Shown piece by piece: positions 25,905-34,711 of a DNA stretch of 64,000 bases (position 1 is its first letter; the number at the start of each line of letters is the position of its first letter). The stretch is from assembly GCF_038784515.1 (NCBI RefSeq), contig NZ_CP152376.1, forward strand, positions 3,720,001-3,784,000, given 5' to 3'. A program made the position numbers and the translations under genes. The DNA comes from Rhodoferax sp. GW822-FHT02A01 (GTDB lineage Bacteria; Pseudomonadota; Gammaproteobacteria; Burkholderiales; Burkholderiaceae_C). The notes beneath the pieces were generated by a model, which was not told the DNA's origin, did no database searches, and was given only the letters and a program-made list of their open reading frames with translations.

Positions 25905-28181
25905 TCACCACAGGCTGAAGCGCCTTCCCAACTGCAGGAAGATGTTGCGGTTGCCGCTGCTGCCGGACGCTGCGCCAAAAAAGACGTCGCCGATCTTGCT
26001 GTCCACACCGATGAATGCGGTGCCGCTGTATTTCGGGTCGTAGTCCCTGTTGCTGACCCAGGAGTCGCCCACTTCGGCCACAAAACCGACAAAGGTGGGC
26101 TGGTGCAGGATACCGCCGTCCGAGAGACGGTACATGTACGTCGCTTGGGCGTGCAGCAGCCGGTCGCCGCTGAGCTGACCCATCTGATAAGCACCCATGG
26201 ACTGGAAGCCCCCCAGGTACAGTGGTGAGAGGGATGTCACGCGCGTACAGCCGTTGCAATCAAGGATATGGTCGGCACCCAGATCCAGCCCCAGGTTGAC
26301 CACGTGGGCGCCAAAACTTCTGGCCCATAGCGCATTGGCGCGGTAACTCGTGTACTGGTTGGTTCCGGTCACACCTTGTGCCGCGGCTACATTGATGAAG
26401 TAGCCCCGGGTCGGGAAAGAGGGCGAGTCCAGCAGGTCGGCAGTGAACTGTGCATTCATGCCGGTGAAATCCCACTGGCCGTCCTGCATCACGTAGGTGA
26501 CTGCGCCACCGCTATCCGACGGAAAGCTCACAGTCTTGGCAGTGTCTATGGTGACCTGGGTCTGGTTGGTTACCAGACCGATCTTGGCGGTAGCCTTCTT
26601 GCTCAAGTCGTATGACAGGTTGAGCCCCAACTCCTGGCGACGCAGGGTGGCTGCGCCCATTTTCACGGCCGTCGCAACGTCTGGCCGATAGACCGATAAC
26701 TCATTGCTGTTGTAGGTTCCGTAGGCATTCAGTCCCCACCCCCCTGAGAGGGGCTGAAACAGGCTTGCCGCTAACTCGCTCTGGGAACCCGCACGCAAGT
26801 CCACCTGCAGTTCCAGGCCATCGGGCGTCAGCCACGGACGACGAAATCCTGCGCCCAGAGAGAACCGGTTGGTTCCGCTGCTTTCGGTATAGAAGCCCAG
26901 GTTGGTCTTGAGAAAGTTGGGGCCATACGTCTTTTCGTTCACGTCCACTACCAGCTCATATTTGCCGTTGAGCATGGGACTGATCTGGTAGCTCAGGCGC
27001 TCAAAATTGCCGCTGGTGTAGAGCTCGTCAATCTTCTGGCTGACCAGATGGGGCTGGTAGGGCTTGTCCAGCAGCGGTTGAAACTCTTGTTCGATGAAGG
27101 CGGTAGAGACGTCCCGGTTGCCGGTCACGCGGATGCGGCTGACCAGAACGCTCTCCGGCACAAACTCGGATGCCGCTTGGGCTGGCACCGGCACTGTCAC
27201 TTGCGCATTTGTGATGCGCGCCAGCTCGCGGAAGCGCGCATCCTGCGCCTGTACCGCGATTTGGCCCACCTGGATGATCTCGGCAGGTTGGTCAAAACTG
27301 CCAGCCGTGTAGTTCTGCAACTGGGGCCGCACCAGAATGTCCTGTGGACGCAGCAGTGCAATGTTGCGGCGCTCGTTTTGCCGCATCAGGATATCCAGCA
27401 TGCGGGTGGCCACGCTCAGTGCATTGCCGGTGTCCAGGTTGTCGCCCACCTTGTCGGTATCGCCCAGATAGGAAGCCACGATGATGTCTGCGCCTTCCTT
27501 CAGAGCAACTTCCACCGGCAGGTTGGCGACCAGTCCACCGTCCACATAGGTCTCGCCATCGATTTCGACCGGGGCAAACACCCCGGGCGCCGCCATGCTG
27601 GCGCGCACCACCAGAGCCAGCGAGCCATGGTCGAAGGAAACCAGCTCTCCGTCGCGGTAGCGCGTGGCCACGGCCCGGAAAGGAATCTTGAGGTGGTCAA
27701 AGTCGGTACCTGGTGGCACTCTGGCAGTCAGCTCCTGCATCAGGGTGAGAAAGCGCTGGCCGTCACTGACGCCCCGCGCAAAGGTGAGCTGGCCGTTCTT
27801 GACGCCCAGCTCCAGATCGACCGGGTAGCGCTGCTGGTAGTCCCGCGTGCGGTGGGGCAGTTCGGTGCGGCTCAATTGGTCCAGCGCAACGCGGCCCGGG
27901 TCCAGGCTGCCGATGACCTTTTCAATGTCCTGCGTTGACATGCCACTGGCGTACAGGCTACCGATGACCGCGCCCATGCTGGTGCCAATGATCTTGGTAA
28001 TGGGGACATGGTCTTCTTCCAGGCGCCGCAATAGGGCGATGTGGGCAAACCCCTTGGCACCGCCACCCGCCAGCACGACGGTGACTTTGGGTGGGGGGGG
28101 CTCTTCAGCACCCGCCGGTGCGGCAAGGCAAGCCAGGGTTGCCAGCATCAGTGCGGCAAGGGAACGGGAGATTTTGCGCAT
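25905..28181 (-). CDS. Patatin-like phospholipase with POTRA and outer-membrane barrel (PlpD-like, type Vd secretion)
   Basis: A 758-residue exported protein in four parts. A signal peptide (cut after GAG-A, about residue 25) precedes a patatin domain (about 32-320) with GGGAKG oxyanion loop at 39-44, nucleophile Ser68 in GTSMG, and catalytic Asp214 in DGG. A single POTRA domain (about 345-420) follows, then a BamA-type beta barrel to the C-terminus, whose last residues are GRRFSLW with an aromatic end. This is the PlpD arrangement (type Vd autotransporter), in which a phospholipase/esterase is carried to the cell surface. The catalytic dyad is complete. Substrate and release of the passenger are unknown. 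Confidence 0.88.
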   Translation of the reverse strand: MRKISRSLAALMLATLACLAAPAGAEEPPPPKVTVVLAGGGAKGFAHIALLRRLEEDHVPITKIIGTSMGAVIGSLYASGMSTQDIEKVIGSLDPGRVALDQLSRTELPHRTRDYQQRYPVDLELGVKNGQLTFARGVSDGQRFLTLMQELTARVPPGTDFDHLKIPFRAVATRYRDGELVSFDHGSLALVVRASMAAPGVFAPVEIDGETYVDGGLVANLPVEVALKEGADIIVASYLGDTDKVGDNLDTGNALSVATRMLDILMRQNERRNIALLRPQDILVRPQLQNYTAGSFDQPAEIIQVGQIAVQAQDARFRELARITNAQVTVPVPAQAASEFVPESVLVSRIRVTGNRDVSTAFIEQEFQPLLDKPYQPHLVSQKIDELYTSGNFERLSYQISPMLNGKYELVVDVNEKTYGPNFLKTNLGFYTESSGTNRFSLGAGFRRPWLTPDGLELQVDLRAGSQSELAASLFQPLSGGWGLNAYGTYNSNELSVYRPDVATAVKMGAATLRRQELGLNLSYDLSKKATAKIGLVTNQTQVTIDTAKTVSFPSDSGGAVTYVMQDGQWDFTGMNAQFTADLLDSPSFPTRGYFINVAAAQGVTGTNQYTSYRANALWARSFGAHVVNLGLDLGADHILDCNGCTRVTSLSPLYLGGFQSMGAYQMGQLSGDRLLHAQATYMYRLSDGGILHQPTFVGFVAEVGDSWVSNRDYDPKYSGTAFIGVDSKIGDVFFGAASGSSGNRNIFLQLGRRFSLW

Positions 28182-28237
28182 GACCGATTATCGGCAGCTT
28201 GACTCCCGTCCCGCAGGGACTGCCTGAATGACGACGG

Positions 28238-31156
28238 TCAGGTGCTTTCCAGTTCCGCGGTGGGTATGCAGCTGCAGAACAGGTTGCGGTCACCGTAGAC
28301 GTTGTCCACCCGCCCCACGGTGGGCCAATACTTGTTGGCCTTGAGGCTGGCCAGCGGGAAGGCGCCCAGCTCGCGCGCATAGGGGCGGTCCCAGTCGGTG
28401 CCTACCACGGCAGCGGCCGTGTGCGGCGCATGCTTGAGCGGGTTGTTGTCCTGCGGCCAGTGGCCTTGTTCCACCTCGGCAATCTCTGCGCGAATGGACA
28501 GCATGGCGTGGATGAAGCGGTCCAGCTCGGCCAGGGTTTCGCTTTCGGTAGGCTCCACCATCAGGGTGTTGGGCACCGGGAAGGACAGTGTGGGCGCATG
28601 AAAGCCATAGTCCATCAGCCGCTTGGCCACGTCCTCTGCCATCACGCCGCAGGATTCCTTGAAGTGGCGCAGGTCCAAAATGCATTCGTGCGCCACATGG
28701 CCGGGCTTGCCGTTCAGGGATGTACTGGCATAGAGCGTAGGGTAGGCATCCGCCAGGGCGGCGCTGATGTAGTTGGCCGCCAGGATGGCTGCCTCCGTAG
28801 CGTGCTTCAGTCCTTCGGCACCCATCATGCGGATGTACATCCAGCTGATGGGCAGCACAGCCGCATTGCCCAGGGGCGCCGCGGACACCGCGCCACCTTG
28901 GCCCTGCACGCCGCCTGTCTTGTGACCGGGCAGGAAGGGCACCAGGTCTTCCACCACGCATACCGGGCCCACGCCGGGTCCGCCGCCACCGTGGGGGATG
29001 CAGAAGGTCTTGTGCAGGTTCAGGTGACTGACGTCGCCGCCGAATGCGCCGGGCGCAGCGGTGCCGACCAGGGCGTTCATGTTGGCGCCGTCCACATAGA
29101 CGCGGCCGCCATGCTGGTGCACCAGGGCGCACAGCTCTTTCACCTGGGTTTCAAACACGCCGTGCGTGCTGGGGTAGGTGATCATCACAGCGGCCAGGTT
29201 GGCGCTGTGTTTCTCGCAGTGGGCGCGCAGGTCGGTCATGTCTACATTGCCTTGCGCGTCGCAGGCGGTAACCACCACTCTCATGCCGGCCATGGCAGCG
29301 CTGGCGGGGTTGGTGCCGTGCGCGCTGCTGGGGATCAGGCAGATGTTGCGATGCGACTCGCCGCGCGAGGCATGCCAGCCGCGAATGGCCAGCAGGCCTG
29401 CGTATTCGCCCTGGCTGCCGGCGTTGGGCTGCAGGCTGATGTCGGCATAGCCGGTGGCGGCGCACAGCCAGGCACGCAGTTGCCGATCCAGCTCGGCATA
29501 GCCTGCGCGCTGTTCGGCGGGGCAGAAGGGGTGGATGTTGGCAAACTCGGGCCAGGTGATGGGAATCATCTCGCTAGTGGCGTTGAGCTTCATGGTGCAG
29601 CTGCCCAGCGGGATCATGCTGCGGTCCAGCGCCAGGTCCTTGTCACTCAGCATGCGGATATAGCGCAGCATGCCGGTCTCGGAGTGGTAGCTGTTGAATA
29701 CTGCATGGCCCAGGTAGCTGCTGGTGCGCAGCAGCGCAGCGGGAATCAGCGGTTGCGCCTGGTCGGCAAAGGCTTCGACTTTGGGCAATGCCTGGCCTGG
29801 CTTGGCGAAGAGGGACCAAAGCAGTGCCAGATCGTCACGGGTGGTGGTTTCGTCCAGCGAGACGCTGATGTATTCGTCCCAGGACAGGCGCAGATTGACT
29901 TGCGATTCCAGAGCCTTGGCGAGCAGGGCCTGTGCATCGCTGGCCGATGCACAGCGCACGGTGATGGTGTCAAACGCGGTGTTGCTGGTGAGCGTGTAAC
30001 CCAGTGCCGCAACGCCTTGCGACAGGATGGACGCGTAGGTGGCCACGCGCTGGGCAATGCGCTTGAGTCCGGCCGGGCCGTGGTAGACCGCGTACATGCT
30101 GGCGATCACAGCCGGCAGCACCTGCGCGGTGCAGATGTTGGAGGTGGCTTTTTCGCGGCGGATGTGCTGCTCGCGTGTTTGCAGGGCCAGGCGGTATGCC
30201 GGATTGCCATGCACGTCCACACTCACGCCCACCAGCCGACCTGGCAGGGAGCGCTTGTATTCGTCGCGGCAGGCCATATAGGCGGCGTGTGGGCCGCCGT
30301 TGCACAAAGGCATACCAAAGCGCTGGGTGGTGCCCACCACGATGTCGGCATCCCATTCGCCCGGGGGCGTGAGCAGCGTCAGGGCCAGCAGATCGGCTGC
30401 CACGATGAAGGCGGCCTGCTTGGCGTGCACCTTGGCCACTTCAGGTGCCCAGTCGTCGATGCGGCCGCTAGTGGATGGGTACTGCGCCAGCACGGCAAAG
30501 TAATCGCCTTCCAGCAAGGCAGACCATTCGGTGGCGGAATTCGCCACCTTGATTTCCAGACCCAGCGGCGCGGCACGTGTCTGCAGCACCTCGATGGTCT
30601 GGGCATGGCAGTCACCGGCCACCACGAAGACGTTGCTCTTGCTCTTGACGCTGCGTTTGGCCAGCGTCATGGCCTCGGCGGCGGCAGTGGCCTCATCCAG
30701 CATGGAGGCGTTGGCAATCGGCATGGCAGTGAGGTCGCAGACCATGGTCTGGAAATTCACCAGTGCTTCCATGCGCCCCTGGGAAATCTCTGCCTGGTAG
30801 GGCGTGTAAGCGGTGTACCAGGCCGGGTTCTCCAGGATGTTGCGCAGGATCACGCCGGGCGTGTGGGTGCCGTAGTAGCCCTGGCCAATGAAGTTCTTGA
30901 ACAGCTTGTTTTTGCCGGCCATGGCCTTGATTTCGGTCAGTGCCGCAGCCTCCGTCACCGCAGGCGGGATGTTCATCTTGTCGGCACGCGCAATGCTGCG
31001 CGGCACGATGCTGTCGATCAGCGCCGTACGGCTGGACTCACCGATGACGCGCAGCATGTGCTGCTCGTCGGCTTCGGTGATGCCAATGTGGCGGGCGATG
31101 AACTCGCTGCTGTTTTCAAGTTCTGCAAGGGTGGGGGAGGGTGCGTTCACTGTCAT
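28238..31156 (-). CDS. gcvP: Glycine dehydrogenase (decarboxylating), P protein
   Basis: PLP enzyme of 972 residues that decarboxylates glycine and passes the aminomethyl group to lipoyl-GcvH. This is the single-chain form. It has the N-terminal glycine-cleavage region ([62 protein letters not shown]) and the C-terminal half with [39 protein letters not shown] and the PLP lysine in [19 protein letters not shown]. Last gene of gcvT-gcvH-gcvP, 20 bases after gcvH, and thus under the glycine riboswitch. No clear terminator was found before the patatin gene. Confidence 0.98.
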   Translation of the reverse strand: MTVNAPSPTLAELENSSEFIARHIGITEADEQHMLRVIGESSRTALIDSIVPRSIARADKMNIPPAVTEAAALTEIKAMAGKNKLFKNFIGQGYYGTHTPGVILRNILENPAWYTAYTPYQAEISQGRMEALVNFQTMVCDLTAMPIANASMLDEATAAAEAMTLAKRSVKSKSNVFVVAGDCHAQTIEVLQTRAAPLGLEIKVANSATEWSALLEGDYFAVLAQYPSTSGRIDDWAPEVAKVHAKQAAFIVAADLLALTLLTPPGEWDADIVVGTTQRFGMPLCNGGPHAAYMACRDEYKRSLPGRLVGVSVDVHGNPAYRLALQTREQHIRREKATSNICTAQVLPAVIASMYAVYHGPAGLKRIAQRVATYASILSQGVAALGYTLTSNTAFDTITVRCASASDAQALLAKALESQVNLRLSWDEYISVSLDETTTRDDLALLWSLFAKPGQALPKVEAFADQAQPLIPAALLRTSSYLGHAVFNSYHSETGMLRYIRMLSDKDLALDRSMIPLGSCTMKLNATSEMIPITWPEFANIHPFCPAEQRAGYAELDRQLRAWLCAATGYADISLQPNAGSQGEYAGLLAIRGWHASRGESHRNICLIPSSAHGTNPASAAMAGMRVVVTACDAQGNVDMTDLRAHCEKHSANLAAVMITYPSTHGVFETQVKELCALVHQHGGRVYVDGANMNALVGTAAPGAFGGDVSHLNLHKTFCIPHGGGGPGVGPVCVVEDLVPFLPGHKTGGVQGQGGAVSAAPLGNAAVLPISWMYIRMMGAEGLKHATEAAILAANYISAALADAYPTLYASTSLNGKPGHVAHECILDLRHFKESCGVMAEDVAKRLMDYGFHAPTLSFPVPNTLMVEPTESETLAELDRFIHAMLSIRAEIAEVEQGHWPQDNNPLKHAPHTAAAVVGTDWDRPYARELGAFPLASLKANKYWPTVGRVDNVYGDRNLFCSCIPTAELEST

Positions 31157-31176
31157 GGCAAGGCGGTGCGGTGGGT

Positions 31177-31548
31177 TTAGGCGGCTTCGGAGAACTTGGT
31201 GTAGGCGGTGTCGTCCATCAGCGCGTCGAACTGGCTTTGATCGGCCACGGTGATCTTGAAGAACCAGCCGGCGCCCAGTGGGTCACTGTTGGCCAGCGCG
31301 GGGTCTGCACGCAGCTCTTCATTGACTTCAGTGACAGTACCGTCCACGGGCATGTAGACGTCGGCAGCGGCCTTGACCGACTCGACCACGCCGGCCACAT
31401 CGCCCTTGGCGTAGGTCTTGCCTACCTCGGGCAGTTCCACGAACACCACGTCGCCTAATGCGTCTTGCGCATGGACGGTAATGCCCACTACGGCCTGGCC
31501 GTTGTCGAGCTTGAGCCACTCGTGGTCGGGGGTGAATTTGATGGTCAT
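31177..31548 (-). CDS. gcvH: Glycine cleavage system H protein
   Basis: Lipoyl carrier of the glycine cleavage complex, 123 residues. It shuttles the aminomethyl group between GcvP, GcvT and lipoamide dehydrogenase. The lipoylated lysine is Lys59 in [17 protein letters not shown], the standard context, and the C-terminal GWFFKI motif is present. It lies between gcvT and gcvP on the minus strand, 64 bases after gcvT. Lipoamide dehydrogenase is not in this window and is presumably shared with other complexes. Confidence 0.98.
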   Translation of the reverse strand: MTIKFTPDHEWLKLDNGQAVVGITVHAQDALGDVVFVELPEVGKTYAKGDVAGVVESVKAAADVYMPVDGTVTEVNEELRADPALANSDPLGAGWFFKITVADQSQFDALMDDTAYTKFSEAA

Positions 31549-31612
31549 ATTGGATTCCTTTCAGTAGAGGGTGTGTTGTGACAGATGTATTTCAGTGAAC
31601 CGCAGGGGCATG

Positions 31613-32767
31613 TTATCCACGGTAATAGCGGTTGGGCGTGAAGGGCATGGAAGTTATTTCCATCAGCACGGGCTTGCCGCGCACGATGGCGTTCACGCGG
31701 GTGCCCAGTGCAGCCATGGATGCGGGCACATAGCCTATGGCAATCGGTTTGTCGACCGTGGGGCCCAGCAGACCGCTGGTGACTTCGCCGATAGTTTGTC
31801 CGTTCAGGTCCTGCAGGGGCGTGTGGTCGCGCACGGGAACGCGCTCCAGTGCCACCAGGCCCACGCGCTTGCGTGCGTTGGCGTCAGGGTGTGCCAGCGC
31901 CGCCAAAATCTTTGCTGCACCGGGGAAGCCGCCTTCGCGTGCGCCCCCTGCACGACGTACCTTTTGCATGGCCCACAGCAGATTGGCTTCTACCGGGTTG
32001 GTGGTGGTATCGATGTCATTGCCGTACAGGCACAGTCCGGCCTCCAGGCGCAGCGAATTGCGGGCCCCCAGACCGATGGGTTTGACTTCCGGCTGCGCCA
32101 GCAGGGCACGCGCCAAGGCATCTGCATCGCGGCTGTGCACCGAGATTTCAAAGCCGTCTTCACCCGTATAACCGCTGCGGGTGAGAAACACGGCTATGTC
32201 CTGCGCGCCGGTGTGCACCGTGAAATGGCCACCAGTCATGAACACCAGCTTCTCCACGCCGGGAGCCAGCCGCGACAAGGCGGTCACCGCCTGCGGGCCT
32301 TGCAGCGCAAGCAAGGCCATCTCCGGCATAGGAATGACTTCGCAACGGCTGCCAATGCGGGCCTGGATATGGGCGATGTCGGCCGCCTTGCAGGCACCGT
32401 TGACCACCACAAAGATGTCAGCCTCGCGGCGTATGAACATCAGGTCGTCGAGGATGCCGCCCTCTTCATTGAGCAGCAGGCCATAGCGTTGCTTGCCCAC
32501 GGGCAGATCGATCACGTCCACCGGCATCAGGCTCTCGAACGCTGCTGCGGCATCCGCACCCACCAGGCGCAACTGGCCCATGTGGGACACGTCAAACAGG
32601 CCGGCGGCGTTGCGGGTGTGGTGGTGCTCGGCCATCAGCCCGGCGGGATACTGCACCGGCATCGAGTAGCCGGCAAAAGGCACCATGCGTGCGCCCAGCT
32701 CGATATGCAGGGCGTTCAGCGGCGTAGTAAGCAAGGGGGTTGCGGAATCGGACAAGAGACTCTCCAT
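31613..32767 (-). CDS. gcvT: Aminomethyltransferase, T protein of glycine cleavage system
   Basis: Releases ammonia and forms methylenetetrahydrofolate from the H-protein intermediate. Motifs include LGARMVPFAGYSMPVQYPAGLMAEH, DVSHMGQLRLVGADA, GYTGEDGFEI and LGARNSLRLEAGLCLYGNDID. Two starts are possible: ATG 32767 (MESLLSDSATPLL, 384 residues, no upstream Shine-Dalgarno) or TTG 32755 (reading MSDSATPLL), which has GGAGAG just upstream and fits the family N-terminus. The choice matters because the riboswitch could hide the ribosome site. First gene of the gcv operon; with folA and thyA nearby in the same window it feeds one-carbon metabolism. Confidence 0.96.
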   Translation of the reverse strand: MESLLSDSATPLLTTPLNALHIELGARMVPFAGYSMPVQYPAGLMAEHHHTRNAAGLFDVSHMGQLRLVGADAAAAFESLMPVDVIDLPVGKQRYGLLLNEEGGILDDLMFIRREADIFVVVNGACKAADIAHIQARIGSRCEVIPMPEMALLALQGPQAVTALSRLAPGVEKLVFMTGGHFTVHTGAQDIAVFLTRSGYTGEDGFEISVHSRDADALARALLAQPEVKPIGLGARNSLRLEAGLCLYGNDIDTTTNPVEANLLWAMQKVRRAGGAREGGFPGAAKILAALAHPDANARKRVGLVALERVPVRDHTPLQDLNGQTIGEVTSGLLGPTVDKPIAIGYVPASMAALGTRVNAIVRGKPVLMEITSMPFTPNRYYRG

Positions 32768-32825
32768 CTGGGGGCAAATTGGGTATCCACGACCTGCTCT
32801 TGAAAACATGCCGTGCTCTGCCCCC

Positions 32826-33048
32826 GCTGTCCGCTTTACCTGAGAGATTGGCCACTGGGCAGCGAGCCGCCAGTGATTTGCTCCTTCGGTGGACTGCCGT
32901 TTAGGCAGCCTCTCTCCAGTGGGGTGTCGCTGCGTGGACTTGCCACACAACGCTTGTCAGTCCTTTTGCCTGAGCGTTCAGACTGCTGCAATCAGCGGTC
33001 CTGCGCCTTCGGCGGCTTCTTCGGTGAGAAGCTCTCTCCTGACCCGAG
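32826..33048 (-). promoter_or_regulatory. Tandem glycine riboswitch controlling gcvTHP
   Basis: Read on the minus strand, two copies of the gcvT aptamer core are present. Each has GGAGAGA (complement at 33033-33039 and 32911-32917), CCGAAGG (33006-33012 and 32883-32889) and a closing CTCAGG-(C/T)AAA segment (about 32960-32974 and 32827-32846), with a short linker between. Behind the second aptamer, TGCCCCC (plus 32819-32825) is complementary over 7 bases to GGGGGCA (plus 32770-32776), directly next to the gcvT start, a candidate expression platform. Glycine should switch the operon on, as established for this RNA class. Confidence 0.93.
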
Positions 33049-33134
33049 CGATTCTACATGCTCTGGAAGCGACCTTTTTGAATTTGTTTGCGTCAGATGC
33101 AAATTGATTCCCTATTTTTTCCAGGAGTGGAGGA

Positions 33135-33632
33135 TCAATTCCGCTCCAAGCCGTCACTTGCCGGTTCCTGCGCAGCCATCACCAGCCACTTGCGTACGGC
33201 TTGCTCCTCCAGTGGGCTCAGGCCTGCCAGCAGCCGCTCCTCTACCACCTTGACAGCCCGCTTGCAGCGCGACAACAGGTTGCGACCTGCAGATGTGATT
33301 TCGTTGACTTGGATGCGCCCATGCTCAGCATGCGCACGGCGTGCAATGGCACCGTCACGCTCCAGGTTGGACAGGATCACGTTCATGGTCTGGGGTGTCA
33401 GCATGGACAGCCGTGCCAGTTCCGCGCCCGAGGCACCCGGGTAGGCGGCCAACATGACAAGCACGGAGAACTGGGGCAGCGTCACGCCATCGGCGGCCAA
33501 AGCCCTTTCCATGCGGGCGCGGTGCGCGGAGTGGGCTTGTCGCAACAGATAGCCAATATGGCCATCGACGCCCCGTTTGCCCCGGCCCACATCGGGTACG
33601 GCGTTTGGTTGGGTGTTCACTGGCTTGCGCAT
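33135..33632 (-). CDS. MarR-family transcriptional regulator
   Basis: A 165-residue winged-helix regulator. The core runs from IGYLLRQAHSAHRARMERALAADGVTLPQFSVLVML through the recognition region GASGAELARLSMLTPQTMNVILSNLERDG and the wing ARRAHAEHGRIQVNEITSAG. It begins 61 bases from the divergent AhpD-like gene, and the gap contains an inverted repeat, so it probably represses its own gene and the neighbour. MarR proteins commonly respond to phenolic or oxidising compounds; the ligand here is unknown. Confidence 0.9.
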   Translation of the reverse strand: MRKPVNTQPNAVPDVGRGKRGVDGHIGYLLRQAHSAHRARMERALAADGVTLPQFSVLVMLAAYPGASGAELARLSMLTPQTMNVILSNLERDGAIARRAHAEHGRIQVNEITSAGRNLLSRCKRAVKVVEERLLAGLSPLEEQAVRKWLVMAAQEPASDGLERN

Positions 33633-33646
33633 GATGTCAGAGTTCG

Positions 33647-33676
33647 AATATCATTTGTTATCAGAACCCTGATATT
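33647..33676. promoter_or_regulatory. Likely MarR operator between divergent genes
   Basis: AATATCA (33647-33653) and TGATATT (33670-33676) are exact reverse complements 16 bases apart, and a further TATCA (33659-33663) lies between. The sites fall in the 61-base gap shared by the marR-type gene and the AhpD-like gene, where a repressor would block both promoters. No binding data; inferred from position and symmetry. Confidence 0.55.
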
Positions 33677-33693
33677 AATTCCAAACTTCTTTC

Positions 33694-34200
33694 ATGACCA
33701 TGACTACTTCCGCATTTCCCGTTCTATCGCCTCGCATGGGTTGGGCTACGTTTGACAAATCCGTCCCGGGCGCTGTGGCCGCTCTGCGCAGTCTGGGCCA
33801 GGCTGTCGATGGCACCGGGCTGGACAAGCGCCTGATCGAGCTGGTCAAGGTGCGTGTTTCGCAGATCAACGGCTGCGCCTTTTGTCTCAAGCTGCATCTG
33901 GATTGGGCGCGGCAGGCTGGTGTACCAGCCGTTCAGCTGGACTTGCTGGCGACCTGGCGTGACGTGGATTGTTTTGACAGGCGCGCGCAGGCGGCACTGG
34001 ACTGGGCGGAAGCCCTGACCGGTATGGCATCGCATCACATTGAAGATGCAACCCACGAGCGCGCGTCCTTGCAATTCTCTGAAGTCGAGCTTGCCGCGTT
34101 GACTACGTCCATTGCTGCCATCAATGCCTGGAACCGCATTGCAGGATCGTTGCGATTTGAGCCGCCCGGGATGACAACCAAGCCGGAGCGCACGGCATGA
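33694..34200 (+). CDS. Carboxymuconolactone decarboxylase / AhpD-like protein
   Basis: A 168-residue alpha-helical protein of the AhpD/CMD superfamily. The redox pair CxxC lies in INGCAFCLKLHLDWAR with the following histidine, the AhpD-type active site that supports peroxidase or disulfide reductase activity rather than lactone decarboxylation. ALDWAEALTGMASHH and NAWNRIAGSLRFEPPG match the alkylhydroperoxidase-like group. It is divergent from the MarR gene and overlaps the GNAT gene by 4 bases (ATGA), so the two are co-translated. An antioxidant or electrophile-response role is inferred. Confidence 0.87.
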   Translation: MTMTTSAFPVLSPRMGWATFDKSVPGAVAALRSLGQAVDGTGLDKRLIELVKVRVSQINGCAFCLKLHLDWARQAGVPAVQLDLLATWRDVDCFDRRAQAALDWAEALTGMASHHIEDATHERASLQFSEVELAALTTSIAAINAWNRIAGSLRFEPPGMTTKPERTA

Positions 34201-34667
34201 CGATGGATCAATGTGCTGCTGCACTCACCATCCGGACCGTCAATGATGCGGCTGTCGTTCGAAGTAGCTTCCCTTTGATGGCCCAGTTGCGTCCGGAACT
34301 TGCCGACGCGGCCGCTTGGGTATCTTATTGGCAACGCCAATCAGAGCGGGGCTATCGCTTGGCCGGGTTGTATGTGGAGGACGAACTGAAGGCCCTGGCT
34401 GGCTACCGCATTCAGGAGAATCTTGTGCACGGGCAGTTCATGTACCTGGACGATCTGGTAACCGATGTCGGCGCGCGAGGGCAGGGACATGGTGAGGCAT
34501 TGGTCGGATTTCTTCGCGCCGAAGCCGAGCGCCTGGGATGCAACAAGTTGGTGCTCGACACGCCACTGAGCAATCAGTTGGGCCACCGCTTCTATTTCCG
34601 ATGCGGTCTGTTGGCGACCTCGCTGCGTTTTGTAGAACCCATTGCATCTGCGGTGGCACGGCAATAA
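34197..34667 (+). CDS. GNAT-family N-acetyltransferase
   Basis: A 156-residue acetyl-CoA-dependent acetyltransferase. The central LAGYRIQENLVHGQFMYLDDLVTDVGARGQGHGEALVGFLRAEAERLGC contains the beta4-alpha3 acetyl-CoA loop (GARGQGHG, near residue 97), and LDTPLSNQLGHRFYFRCGL is the usual C-terminal part. The acceptor is unknown. It is translationally coupled to the AhpD-like gene, which suggests a joint function in the same MarR-controlled response. A hairpin terminator follows the stop immediately. Confidence 0.86.
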   Translation: MTMDQCAAALTIRTVNDAAVVRSSFPLMAQLRPELADAAAWVSYWQRQSERGYRLAGLYVEDELKALAGYRIQENLVHGQFMYLDDLVTDVGARGQGHGEALVGFLRAEAERLGCNKLVLDTPLSNQLGHRFYFRCGLLATSLRFVEPIASAVARQ

Positions 34668-34692
34668 AAAAGCCCATCGGGTGATGGGCTTG
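34667..34692. terminator. Terminator shared by GNAT and ETF-QO genes
   Basis: AAGCCCATC (34671-34679) and GATGGGCTT (34684-34692) form a 9-bp stem with a four-base loop. An A-run precedes it on the plus strand, which becomes a T-run on the minus strand, so it should terminate the minus-strand ETF-QO transcript best. The plus-strand side lacks a strong T-run. Confidence 0.8.
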
Positions 34693-34711
34693 GGAATTTG
34701 AAGAGCGTGAA

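Noticed and set aside
28421..31180. A 919-codon open frame on the plus strand opposite gcvP
   Set aside because: It is an antisense shadow of the high-GC gcvP gene; its translation is rich in His, Gly, Gln and Val with no recognisable domain, while gcvP matches its family along its whole length.
31571..32803. A 410-codon open frame opposite gcvT
   Set aside because: Antisense shadow with no family resemblance; gcvT is unmistakable on the other strand.
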